This document shows positions 54,917 to 64,000 of a stretch of DNA of 64,000 nucleotides, piece by piece; within the stretch, counting starts at the first letter, position 1, and every line of letters begins with the position of its first letter. The notes under the pieces are model-generated. The model saw only the letters and a list, made by a program, of their open reading frames with translations. It had not been told where the DNA came from and ran no database searches. Source of the stretch: Rhinopithecus roxellana (lineage: Eukaryota; Chordata; Mammalia; Primates; Cercopithecidae); assembly GCF_007565055.1 (NCBI RefSeq), contig NC_044560.1:121579391-121643390 (forward strand), in the 5' to 3' direction. The translations under genes and the position numbers were made by a program.

Positions 54917-55685
54917 GGTGGTAGAAGCCCACTGGCAGGCCTGAGACAGATGTGAGGCCCAGTTGTAAGGCAGGGGGCCCAGAAGGAGAGCAAGAAGCAG
55001 AACAGGGTCACGGGAGCCTTGCCAAACGGGAAGGGGCTGAGACTGGAGACAGGAATGAGGGCCCAAAAGGGAGCAGCTGAGAGCACTGGGATTGTCCCGG
55101 GGACATATAAGGGGGACAGGTAGACCTGAAAATTATCCAAGCGCTGGCCCGAGCCCCTCCATCCCCATGTCCCCACAGAAGTTTCGGCTTCCAAATTCAG
55201 CTTTTCTCTCCAGACCCATGGGTGAGGCCCTGGAGTCCTTGATACGACTGAGAGCGGGGGGCGACGCGAGTTGGAGCACTAGTGTTTTGGGGACCGTGGG
55301 CACCGAGCACAGGGCAATTGTGGGGGTTCTGATAGAGGAGGACAGGATGGGCGGAGACCCTAAGAACCAAGAAAGGTGAATGTGGGGCTGTGAAGCTGAG
55401 GACAAGGCATTACAATCTGGGAACCCTGAATGCTGAGGGAGACGGTTGGGAGCGTTGGGGCATCCTGTACACCGAGGACGGGATGATGGAGGTTGGGTCG
55501 CACTATACACCGAGGACAGAGAGTCAGTGGGCCCGGCACCAAAGCAAGGTGGTGTTGGAGACGTCGATGTTGACGACAGGGTCCCAGGGAGAAGCGAGGC
55601 AGCGGACACCCGGGCGAGTAGAAAGCCTCGTACGCTGCCGCCCGCACGCCCACCCGAGATCCGCGGTCCAGCAGGGGCCACTCAC

Positions 55686-55930
55686 CGGAGCTGGGACGGG
55701 CACCCGCTTCCGCTTCCGGGTCACGCTTCTTTCTGGGTTCCCCGACTTGCCCACCTACCAATGCCCCTCGATCCAGTCGCCTCCGCCGCCGTTTCCGGAT
55801 TAAACGACGTGACGTATCATGCCCCGCCCGCACCCGGAAGGTTGGGAGGCTACCAGGAGCGCGCGTGCGTACGTGCCCTGGAATGGGCCAGCGTTCGAGC
55901 GCATGCGCAATAGCTCCCGTTTCCTTAGCG
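55686..55930 (-). promoter_or_regulatory. CHMP2A noncoding first exon and promoter
   Basis: On the minus strand 'agctccg|gtgagtgg' gives a good donor with exon end at 55686. The exon starts somewhere near 55790-55830. CpG-rich, with ETS-type 'ttccgg' at about 55793 and 55716 and the palindromic NRF1 core GCGCATGCGC at 55899-55908. The likely splice acceptor lies just upstream of the ATG exon ('ggcctgccag' before 'tgggcttctaccacc'). Confidence 0.65.
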
Positions 55931-56422
55931 CGTCAGTGTTTCATGTCTGAGTCCCGCCCGAGTGGCCCAACCAAGCCAGTACCTGGGTGGGCGCTTTCCA
56001 CCCAACCTCCACTTGAGTGCCCAGCTTATCCGTGAGACCCTGACTTCTGCCGGAGGCCTCAGATAGGAGCCTCAGGAGGCTCCTCCTCCTTGGTGGGCCC
56101 ACCCACACAAGAAAGGGGCAAAGCTAGAGATGGCTTGTTTCTTCCACTGTGCTGCCCTCTTGGCCAGGAACCCAGAGGTCACTGGATCCTGCCTACGCTT
56201 CTCATCCTAGAGTAGGCTTCATCCCAACCAACCCCAGGCTCAGGCCTGGTATCCCCACCAACTCGAGAGCTGCCCCAGGCACTGGGCAGCCTGTTGTAGG
56301 GTGCTCCAATGCCACCTGTGACCAGACGTTCCACCACCCCAGCTTTGCAGGCCCTAATGGACCTCAGCTGCCCCACCCACCCCATAGAAGTAAGAAGCAG
56401 AGGCCATGCAGTAACATTCCCC
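55931..56422. other. Spacer between CHMP2A promoter and UBE2M 3' end
   Basis: About 0.5 kb of unique DNA. Both neighbours are on the minus strand, so UBE2M transcription runs toward the CHMP2A promoter. No feature recognised. Confidence 0.6.
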
Positions 56423-56428
56423 TTTAAT
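56423..56428 (-). promoter_or_regulatory. UBE2M candidate poly(A) signal ATTAAA
   Basis: TTTAAT on the plus strand in 'cccctttaatagcc', 382 bases beyond the stop codon. A one-base variant of the canonical signal; no better one is seen in the likely range. Confidence 0.55.
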
Positions 56429-56618
56429 AGCCTGGTGCGACCTCCAGAGGTGGAGGGGTGGGTTGCCTGGGCCCAGCTACCCAGGCCCCTTGCCCACCCA
56501 CTCCACAGCCCAGAGTGGGGGCTGAACAAGCACCCAGCAGGGGGGCTAGACAAGCCAATTCATTTCCCATCGCTGAGTGGGTCGGGGGAGGCAGCGCCGA
56601 CCTTAATCACATGGTGGT

Positions 56619-56652
56619 AAAAAAAAAAAAAAATAAAAAAAAAAAAAAAAAA
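56619..56652. repeat. Homopolymer tract in UBE2M 3' UTR
   Basis: Thirty-three A with one T on the plus strand, thus poly(U) in the UBE2M mRNA, between the stop codon (56805) and the candidate poly(A) signal. No adjoining Alu body is seen. Confidence 0.85.
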
Positions 56653-56804
56653 TAACTAGGGGCAAGTGGCAGGAAGGGGAGGCAAGGCCAAGGCAGGGAA
56701 TTCCCCCACGGGCCGCCCCCCAAACCCCTACCGATGGCCCCCAATAAATATTTGCAGGGGATGCCAGGGCTTGTGGCCGTGGCGGGGGTGGGTATGCGCC
56801 AACC

Positions 56805-59095
56805 CTATTTCAGGCAGCGCTCGAAGTAGGTGGAGCCGATGTAACCACCCCGCATGGAGCGCTGCACGTTCTGCTCAAACAGCCGCCGGTTGTTCTGCAG
56901 GACCTCTGCCGCCTCCTTGTTCAGTGGGTCCTCGGGGTTGGGCTCCTGTGGCCAGTACAGGTTGGGGGGTCAACAGGCCAGAGGGACAGAAGGCCAGTCT
57001 CCCCAGACCCAACCACCTATTCCTACTCACCAAGAAGAGATACTGCAGGCCATAAATTATGGAGTTTATCGTAAGGACTGGCTTCCAGTCCTCTCTGTGG
57101 ACAGAGAGCATCAGGGTCAGAGCTTGGTGAGTGGGAGACTGCCACAGGCCCCTCCGGTATTGGGCAGGTCGGATCCAGGGCATAGGAGAGTGAGCATGTG
57201 AGAGGCTGGGAGGGAGGGTGTGGAGGCCAGGCCAGGGAGAAAACCAAGGTCAGGCCATGAGGAAGATGACTGGGAAATGAAGAAACCACAGACAACAAAG
57301 GGGTGGGAAGGGACAGAGTCTGATGTAGTGCCCACAAGACCATGAGGGGGACCTGGCAGGCAGGGCTGGGGAGGGCAGTAGAGGGCTCGTGCCTTCACCT
57401 GAGGATGTTGAGGCAGACGTTGCCCTCGAGGTCAATGTTGGGGTGATAGACCATTGTCTCACACTTCACCTTGGGGGGATCATGTGGGTAACCCTGGCCC
57501 ACCTGGCTCCAGGAAAAGAAAGGAGAGATGGGTAGGTCCCTGGAAGGGCTTCAGCTGCTGCCTCATCAGTCCAGGGAGCCATCCCTGCCTGCCTGGGACT
57601 CACCTTAAAACTGAACACAAACTTCCCACTCTTGTAGAAGCCCTGGGAGGGAAAGGGGGAGAAGAAAATTTTAGGGTTCCATCCTGTGGGGCCTGATGGG
57701 CAGAACACGTCTCCCTCCTCTCAGTGGGGACACCCTTGGTCTGCTCCTGGGAATTCAGCCATATGCACCCTCACCTCATCAGGACAGATGACCAGCTTGA
57801 AGTTGAGGAGGTCGTCTGGATCTGAGAAGCTGATATCACACGTCTTGGGCAGGTTCAGCTCGTTTATGTCTGGGTTTGGGCAGCAGAGAGTGGGGGTCAA
57901 AAAGAGGGAGGGGAAGAGAGAGAGAAAGGGAGCCAGCAGGACACTTACGGCAGGTGTTTGTTAGCAGAGCCCCCATGGTCTCCTCCTAGACCCCTAGGCC
58001 TCTGTCCTGGGCTGTGCTCCACACCTCCAGCCCTCTCCCTGCTCCCTAGCTTGGCTCTTGTGGATACACATCATACCCCAAGCATGCATGTTTAGTTGTG
58101 TATGCGTGTCCCAACTCCTGGCCCAGAGTAACCCCCAACTCTTCTGTATCCACAGCTCCCAAATGCCCCCACTCCCAAACATCCTCTGACTGCCCTAAAC
58201 TCCAGACTCCCCATCCATGACCTCCACTCTCCAGTATCTACCTGTTCACCTAAACTCAAAAATCCTGCCCACCCCCACCAACCCTCAGTCCTCACTGTCC
58301 TTCCTCTTCTGTCTCTCAGACCCAGCTTCCCATCTGACCCCCACAATCTCAAGTCCCCACCCCCCACCCCCCTGCCCCACCTCCTCTGACTCTGAGGTTC
58401 ACAGCACAATAGCCTAAATTTTCCCTCACCCCTGTCTCCAATCCCTGGTACTCACTAACCTTCCCTCCTCTACCTGTCACCCCAAACCCAAATTGCTGTG
58501 ACTCTCAGGCAGGCCCATGAGTCCCTGATCCTCCAACCTACTTTACCCGTCTGACTCTGAGATTCCCAGAGACCCCAGCATAATACACTAAATCCTCTCC
58601 CACTCATATCCCCAACCTTTAGCCTCTACTATCCGTCTCTTTTTCGCCTGTCACCCCAAACCCAAGTTCCCGTCTAACCCGCATACTCTCGAATCCCCAG
58701 CTCCTCCACTCCACTGCCTGACTCTGAGATTCCGAGTCCCTAGTACCAGACACCAGGCCTTCCTAATATCCTAAACCACCACATACCGGGCCCCATCTCT
58801 GACCCCCACCCCGTGACTGCATAATCCCAACTCTCAAGACCTGAACTACGACCCCCCCCACCCCACTCGGGGCCCTCCACTTTTGACCCTCGGCAACAGC
58901 ATTACTCCCTCCTGACTCTCAACATCACCCGGCCTCAGGCCCTGACCTCCGACCTCCGGCTCCAACCCCATCCCCTGACCCCCTACCCTTCTGGATCCGC
59001 AGCTGCGCCGCCGACGCCTTCTTGCTGCTGCCCTTGGTGCCGCCCGCCGACTCCTCCTCCTTCTTCTGCTGCTTCAGCGAGAACAGCTTGATCAT
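56805..59095 (-). CDS. UBE2M: NEDD8-conjugating enzyme UBC12, complete, six exons
   Basis: E2 that takes NEDD8 from the NAE1-UBA3 E1 and, with RBX1 and DCN1-family E3s, passes it to cullins. Exons 59095-58987, 57869-57775, 57642-57604, 57502-57399, 57094-57031 and 56945-56805 sum to 183 codons plus stop, the human length. The N-terminal extension [15 protein letters not shown] docks on UBA3 and, once N-acetylated, on DCN1. The UBC fold follows, with HPN at 101-103 and the active-site C111 in NVCLNIL; the end is FERCLK. The ATG at 59095 lies right after a GC-trinucleotide-rich 5' UTR. Intron 1 (57870-58986) is C-rich and repeat-free. All junctions keep frame; no lesion is seen. Confidence 0.98.
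57870..58986. other. UBE2M intron 1
   Basis: Intron of 1.1 kb, low-complexity CCT/ACC-rich sequence with diverged internal echoes ('ctgactctgagattcc' near 58551 and 58717). No exon or RNA gene recognised. Confidence 0.6.
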
Positions 59096-59860
59096 CCTGC
59101 CGCCGCCGCCGCCGCTGCCGCCGCCGCGGGGCCCGGGACCCCGGCCACCCGGCCCCCCGCCGCCGCCCGCGTCGCCTCCGCTCCTCGGACCCGCCGCTGC
59201 GGCCTCCTCCGCTGCTGCCGCCACCCGCCCGGCCTGCCGCGCCGCTCCGCGCCCACCGCGCGGCCCGCTTCGGCTCCCGTAGTCCGGCTACGGCCTGGCC
59301 CAGCGCCTCGCGCTCGCTCGGCAGCTCTCGGCCAAATTCGGCTGTTCTCGGGCCCGCCCGGCCCCGCCCCCACTGCCCCGGGCCGCTCCTTCCTTGCCCT
59401 CGCCCACTCTGGTCTCAGGCCCCGCTGCAGCTGGGGACTCGGGGCTGCCCGGACCGTGCCGTTTGCCGCTCAGCTGATCCCTCCGCGAAGGGGCTGCGGC
59501 TAGGGGTGGAAGGAGGACGCGGCAGCCGCGGTGACGGCGGGTGGGTATTGGAGGATCGTCTTCCGCGGCAGCAGCGGCTTCAGCGCGGAGATCTGCAACG
59601 GCCTCGGGCGCCCCGCGTCTTCGGATATTTCCGCCGCCTGCCCGCTTTGGCCCTTCCCGCCCGGCCTGCGTTGTGCGCCTGCGCAGCCGCCGCAAACCCG
59701 CGTTGCTCAGCGATGGAGTTTGGGGTTCGGCCTCCTTCGGCTGGACTCGGGTATTTCCGTTCATGGAGATGACGCTTCGGCGGCCCTGCGAGTCACTTCC
59801 GGCGACTCTCGCGGGGCCGGGCAGGAAGCGGGGTTAGCCGCCATCTTTTAGTGGGGCAGA
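59096..59860 (-). promoter_or_regulatory. UBE2M 5' UTR and CpG-island promoter, possibly bidirectional
   Basis: Very CpG-rich. The 5' UTR on the minus strand carries a GGC-trinucleotide run next to the ATG (59098-59128). Upstream lie an NRF1-like TGCGCCTGCGCA (59674-59685), an ETS-type 'cacttccggcg' (59789) and a YY1-type site (plus-strand GCCGCCATCTT, 59837-59847). The island extends past 59930, compatible with a second start site facing right. Confidence 0.7.
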
Positions 59861-62850
59861 CTGGGCCGCTTTGCTCGCGGTTACTTCATCGTATGTTGTG
59901 TATGTGCAGAGCGCGGCGGGGGTGGTCGTCTCCGCTGCTGCCGCCACCCACACGGCCTGCCTTTGACCCCATAGATCACAGACAAGGCAGGGTGATCGCG
60001 GCAAGACCCTGAGTGAGACTAGAGGCGTTACCCAGAGGGTGCGAGGTCGAGCACCCTCACTGTCCTATCGCAAACCCAAAGATCCCTGTTCCTGGAGATT
60101 CTGATTGAGGTAAACTAACAAAACATGTATTGTGCCAGAGAGTGGTAAGCACTGTGGTTACAGTGGTGTAGGGGAAGACCTGTCGGGGTGGACACTTTTG
60201 GAACGGAACGTGACGTGCGGGCGGAGCCTGGGCGCTATTGGCATGGGCCCCGAGTTCCAGCGGAGACGCACTGGAGTCTCTGCGCTTCCCCTACTATCTG
60301 GAAAAGGGGATGGAGGCGGGGTCAACTTCCCATCCAATTACAGCTCAGCGTGCCTCGGAGGGCGGGAGGAAACGGAACTCTGCGGGTCTGCGACTTCTGG
60401 CCGTCACCACAGAAACTACCGGCCCCGGGAGCGCATGGTGTGGTGGCCTTTCCCTGCGGGGTCCCCCAGGCTCCACTCCTCTGATTCTGCAGATCCTCCC
60501 CCAGGAGTGGCCTCTGGCCAAGGCTGGCTTGCCTGCTTCCCCCGAGGTCAGGCCCCTAGTCTTGGGGGTTAGGGTGACTTGAAGCAGCAGGGGGAAGTCC
60601 GGCTGCACCCCGGAAGAAGCTTGGACACACAAACCTCAAGTCTCTGTTACTGGAAATGCCCAGGCCAAGGCTAGCCTGACACCTGCCCAGAGCAAGACCT
60701 TGAGTGGGGTTTAAGGCTCAAGCTGTACCCTGCTGCACACAGACCCCTTCTTTGAAATTGCCTTTCACCCTGTGTTACCTGCACCCAAGTCATCCATTGG
60801 AGGGGTGGGGGAGAGGGCTGTGTGAAGGACCTGGACAATGGGATGGAAGGGGAAGATGGCTAGGGCAAAATAGTCAATGGCACTCTGTCCTGGAGACGCT
60901 GCCCTGAAGCCTGCAGTATGCTGAACTTGCGCTCTCAGCGTCTGTCCACTTTCACCTCAGCTGCGTTTCCACTGGTTTGCTGCTGGATCTATTCCTGACT
61001 GAATCCTTCCAATGTGCCTAGGGCCAGGGTGGGAGAAGTCTTCAGCTCTAGTGATGGGAATGATCACCACAGGGCAGGGAAACTGGCCCAGGGCCTGCAG
61101 TCTTTGCTTCTCAGACTGGTTGGGGATCCATCTGCAGGGTCCTACACCCTCATCACCTGCTGCTTGTAAACACGAGAACAGGAAAGTCCTGAAAAATCTG
61201 AATTTCCAGGTAAAATCCTCCAGTTTTAAAACTAGGAAATGGTTTCCTAGGTGTAAAGGAGTTTTACAAAGACATCCTGAGGCAGAATCTGGATCACAAG
61301 GTGTCAGTTTGCTCCTGCTGGATCGCATGATCTTGGTTAGCTAGGGAGAATCTGGCCTGTCTGGGTCCTCTCCTGGGGTTTGGCTTGGCCCATGGCCCAG
61401 GGGACAGCCATGACAGGGTGTGGAGGGGAGCATGCAGGTTTCAGGCATCAAGTTTAGGCACAGTACCACCCACAAACCTGGGGGTTGGCAGATCCAAGTG
61501 GGATCCTTGGCTCCCAGCTGCACGAAGTACTGTGACCCCACTGGTTCCCTTTGTTCCTCTAGTATTAAGGGTGAGATGCTGAATGTCCCCATGAGTACAG
61601 CTCTTCAGCGGGTACTCCCACTGATAGGTGGATATAGGTAGAAAGCCTTGGCCGCTCATGACCACTTCAGGGAGTAGGGTGCTGTTAGGGTAAGGACGAC
61701 TGGACAGCTGAGCTGGGGTGGGAGAGGTAGTATCATGGGAATTATCAGCGCTAACTTGGAGCAAGGAGGACTGGTGGGCTCAGGAGGCTGGTAACCTCCC
61801 TGAGGATTGAGTGTTCTCCCAACCCTTGGAGGCCCTGGTCTCAGTGTCAAGGGAAAATCCTATGGGATGTCGTTGCCAGAGAAGGGCTGGGCTCCAGATC
61901 TGCCCACCTAGGCATCACTGCGCAGGGCAGAGACCACAAACACCCCTCTTCACCTGCAGCTGTGTTAGGGGCAGGCCAGAACAGGGGTTGGAAAGGGAGA
62001 AAAGACTAGGGTAGCAGCATCTCTTCCCCCTGGCAACAGCAGGTCCTTCCAGGAGCAACAGTTTTTACATACCTCCCAGAACCAGGCTCATTGGGCCCCT
62101 TGGAGACACCCACACCAGTGCCCCCTCCTCAGGAGTCTCCTAGGCCTTTGGGGCACCCTCCTGAGAATAGAGACCTCCAGACCAGCTGAGCAGTACCCCC
62201 TCAGGCCCACAGGGCTTCCCTGCCAGCTAAGAGACCCCAGGACGGGCTCAGCAGTGCCCCCTTCTCAGAGGCCTGAGTTTCAGCTCCATGGGAAACACTG
62301 GAGCTTCTAAGTTGCAATGCTTCCCTTTGTTCTTCTAGGCCTAAGGGTCTAGCTGCTTCCTGCAGGAACTTTCCCATTTCTAAGCCAGATTGACTTAACC
62401 TTCTCAGTCCCCCATTAGTCACCTAACACCTAGTTAGCTGTGCTGTCTCTTGACCCTGATTGATCAGGCATGGCACCATGCTACACACATATGGACTCCT
62501 GGTAGATGCTCACAGAGAACATTTCTTCCTCTCTGGGTTTGGGAAACCGAGGTCCATTGCCCAGGGAGAGCTGAGGCTGGACTGCCCAGGGCAGTTCTGC
62601 CCCACCTGCTGCTGGTCCATTCCCTTAGTGTATACCGGAAGCTTGGTATAGCAGCGGTCCCACACGCGGGGTAGGTGATGCTAGGAGCCGCCTCTATCAG
62701 GGTGAAGAGGGGTGTTGTGGAGGGGAACTAGCACAGGAACCATGTGGTTGCAGAGGGAGCACACCAGCCCAGCACTGTGGGGGTTGGAGGGTGGGGAGTG
62801 AAGGACGCACAGGTGGAGAGGCACTGAGTGGGTGGAGACCCAGTTTCCAT
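59850..62850 (+). ncRNA. Possible antisense lncRNA between UBE2M and MZF1 (MZF1-AS1-like)
   Basis: Inference only. In human, as I recall, a noncoding RNA starts head-to-head with UBE2M and runs antisense to MZF1. Here the island is broad enough for a divergent promoter, and a plausible plus-strand donor 'gattgag|gtaaac' lies at 60109/60110. No exons can be fixed from sequence, and no coding is seen in this 3-kb interval. About 60095-60170 has a weak L2 flavour. Boundaries are placeholders. Confidence 0.25.
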
Positions 62851-62851
62851 C

Positions 62852-62965
62852 TACTGTTTATTGGACACCTACAGTGGCCAAGCCCTGGGCGGACCTGCTT
62901 ATACTTATGTAATCGCCAGCCTTACAACAACCAGGTGAGATAGGTGTTCTGACCACGGCGGAGAC
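62852..62965 (-). mobile_element. L2/MIR-type remnant carrying the MZF1 poly(A) signal
   Basis: Plus-strand phrases 'tgtttattggacacctac', 'ccaagccctgggcggacc' and 'cagccttacaacaaccaggt' then 'gagataggtgttctgacc' follow the known L2/MIR 3' consensus order (growth in divergence typical of an ancient copy). TTTATT at 62857-62862 gives AATAAA on the minus strand, 120 bases after the MZF1 stop. Confidence 0.65.
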
Positions 62966-62981
62966 TGCGTCCCGACTGGAA

Positions 62982-64000
62982 CTACTCGGCGCTGTGGATT
63001 CGCTGGTGCTGAATGAGCTTGGTGCTCTGGTGGAAGCGGCGGCCACAATCCTGGCAGGCGAAGGGCTTCTCTCGTCGGTGGGTGCGCAGATGCTGCGTGA
63101 GCGTGGGCCGCTGGCGGAAGGCCTTGCCACACTCAGGGCATGCATAGGGCCGTTCACCCGTGTGGATGCGCCGGTGTTGGGTGAGGTTGGCGTGCTGCCG
63201 AAAGCTCTGGCCGCACTCGGGGCAGGCGAAGGGCCGTTCGCCCGTGTGGATGCGCTGGTGCTCTGTGAGCCGCGAGACCTGCGTGAAGCCCAGGCCGCAC
63301 TCGCCGCAGTGGTAGGGCTTCTCGCCCGTGTGTGTCCTCTGATGACGCGTGAGCTTGAGGCGCTGGCTGAAGCGCTGGCCACACTCGGGGCAGGCAAAGG
63401 GTTTCTCGCCTGTGTGTACGCGGAGGTGCTGCGTGAGCGTGGGCCGCTGGCGGAAGGCCTTGCCACACTCGGCACAGGCGAAGGGTCGCTCCCCGGTGTG
63501 GATGCGCCTGTGCTGCGTGAGGTTGGAGCGCTGCCGGAAGCTCTGGCCGCACTCGGCACAGGCGAACGGCCGCTCGCCACTGTGCACGCGCCGGTGCTGC
63601 AGCAGCACTGAGCGGCGGCCGAAGCGCTCGCCGCACTCAACGCAGCCAAAGGACTTATCGCCTGTGTGTACCGCCTGGTGCTCCAGTAGCACGGAGCGCC
63701 GCGCGAAGCTCTCGCGGCACTCGCTGCACGGAAAGGGGCCGGGAGGCTCGGGCGCACCAGGAGGGGCCGAGGGCTTAGCGCCAGGGCCGGGAGGATCGCC
63801 GTGGATCCGCTGGTGCTGCAGCAAGTTGGAGCGCTGCCGGAAGCTCTGGCCGCACTCAGAGCAACGGAAAGGCTGTTCGCCCGTGTGCACTCTCCGATGC
63901 TCTTCCAGGCGCGCGCTGCGCACGAACCCCTGGCCACAGTCGCCGCACACGAACGGCCGCTCCTCGGTGTGCGTAAGCTGGTGGCGCAGCAGGTGCGAGC
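62982..64000 (-). CDS. MZF1: Myeloid zinc finger 1, C-terminal zinc-finger exon (partial, N-terminal part outside window)
   Basis: SCAN-family C2H2 transcription factor active in myeloid cells; the human protein has thirteen fingers in groups 1-4 and 5-13. The window holds 338 codons plus stop of the last exon, open to the edge at 64000. It starts in the helix of finger 2 (RHQLTH), then fingers 3 (CGDC) and 4 (CSEC). A Pro/Gly-rich linker of about 24 residues follows, then nine fingers 5-13, beginning CSEC, CVEC, CAEC, CAEC, CPEC, CGEC, CPEC, CPEC and CQDC, mostly joined by TGE(R/K)PF/Y linkers. The protein ends HQRIHSAE, as in human MZF1. Fingers 7/11 and 8/12 are nearly identical pairs, pointing to internal duplication. 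The SCAN domain lies beyond the window. Confidence 0.96.
   Translation of the reverse strand, partial: SHLLRHQLTHTEERPFVCGDCGQGFVRSARLEEHRRVHTGEQPFRCSECGQSFRQRSNLLQHQRIHGDPPGPGAKPSAPPGAPEPPGPFPCSECRESFARRSVLLEHQAVHTGDKSFGCVECGERFGRRSVLLQHRRVHSGERPFACAECGQSFRQRSNLTQHRRIHTGERPFACAECGKAFRQRPTLTQHLRVHTGEKPFACPECGQRFSQRLKLTRHQRTHTGEKPYHCGECGLGFTQVSRLTEHQRIHTGERPFACPECGQSFRQHANLTQHRRIHTGERPYACPECGKAFRQRPTLTQHLRTHRREKPFACQDCGRRFHQSTKLIQHQRIHSAE

Noticed and set aside
59096..59224. In-frame N-terminal extension of UBE2M upstream of the ATG
   Set aside because: The frame is open and Ala/Gly-rich but has no upstream ATG (only a GTG near 59224). It coincides with a GGC-rich 5' UTR, and the known protein needs its native N terminus.
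62994..63611. Plus-strand open frame of about 205 codons over the MZF1 exon
   Set aside because: Mirror frame of a zinc-finger array, open because of codon composition on the opposite strand.

Overview
This is primate nuclear DNA from an Old World monkey, probably a macaque, baboon or close relative. The genes are intron-containing and housekeeping promoters lie in CpG islands. Many Alu elements carry the right-arm variant CTGAGATCCGGCCACTGC, which I know from cercopithecid AluY subfamilies, where human AluY reads GCCGAGATCGCGCC. Gene order and proteins match the human chromosome 19q13.43 subtelomeric block SLC27A5 - ZBTB45 - TRIM28 - CHMP2A - UBE2M - MZF1. All exon joins given here come from splice-site and reading-frame bookkeeping on the sequence, guided by remembered human proteins. 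No alignment was run.

Layout. 113-9645 (-): first six coding exons of SLC27A5 (bile acyl-CoA synthetase), with introns full of Alus, a 30-odd-bp minisatellite and an ERVK-type solo LTR. 11.3-17.9 kb (-): ZBTB45, with a CpG-island promoter at 17.0-17.9 kb. 18-39 kb: repeat-saturated DNA (dozens of Alus, LINE-1 remnants, a second solo LTR nested in an Alu) without a recognisable coding gene, probably the distal first intron or upstream region of ZBTB45. 39.2-39.8 kb: a second CpG island, followed at once by a 3.9-kb, 37-bp-unit minisatellite. 45.0-51.4 kb (+): complete TRIM28/KAP1, free of interspersed repeats. 52.3-55.8 kb (-): CHMP2A, tail-to-tail with TRIM28. 56.4-59.8 kb (-): UBE2M. 62.85-64.0 kb (-): the last zinc-finger exon of MZF1, cut by the window edge.

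The genes are not an operon. They are separate, mostly housekeeping transcription units packed into a GC-rich segment. TRIM28 is the corepressor for KRAB zinc-finger proteins. CHMP2A is an ESCRT-III subunit, UBE2M is the NEDD8 E2, ZBTB45 and MZF1 are zinc-finger transcription factors, and SLC27A5 is a liver enzyme.

No new gene system was found. The points most worth checking are a NAGNAG tandem acceptor in TRIM28 that would shift the numbering of its regulatory serines, the large minisatellite whose every unit carries a splice-acceptor-like and a G-rich motif, two datable nested-insertion stacks, a perfect 301-bp Alu tandem duplication, and an MZF1 poly(A) signal that appears to lie in an ancient L2/MIR repeat.
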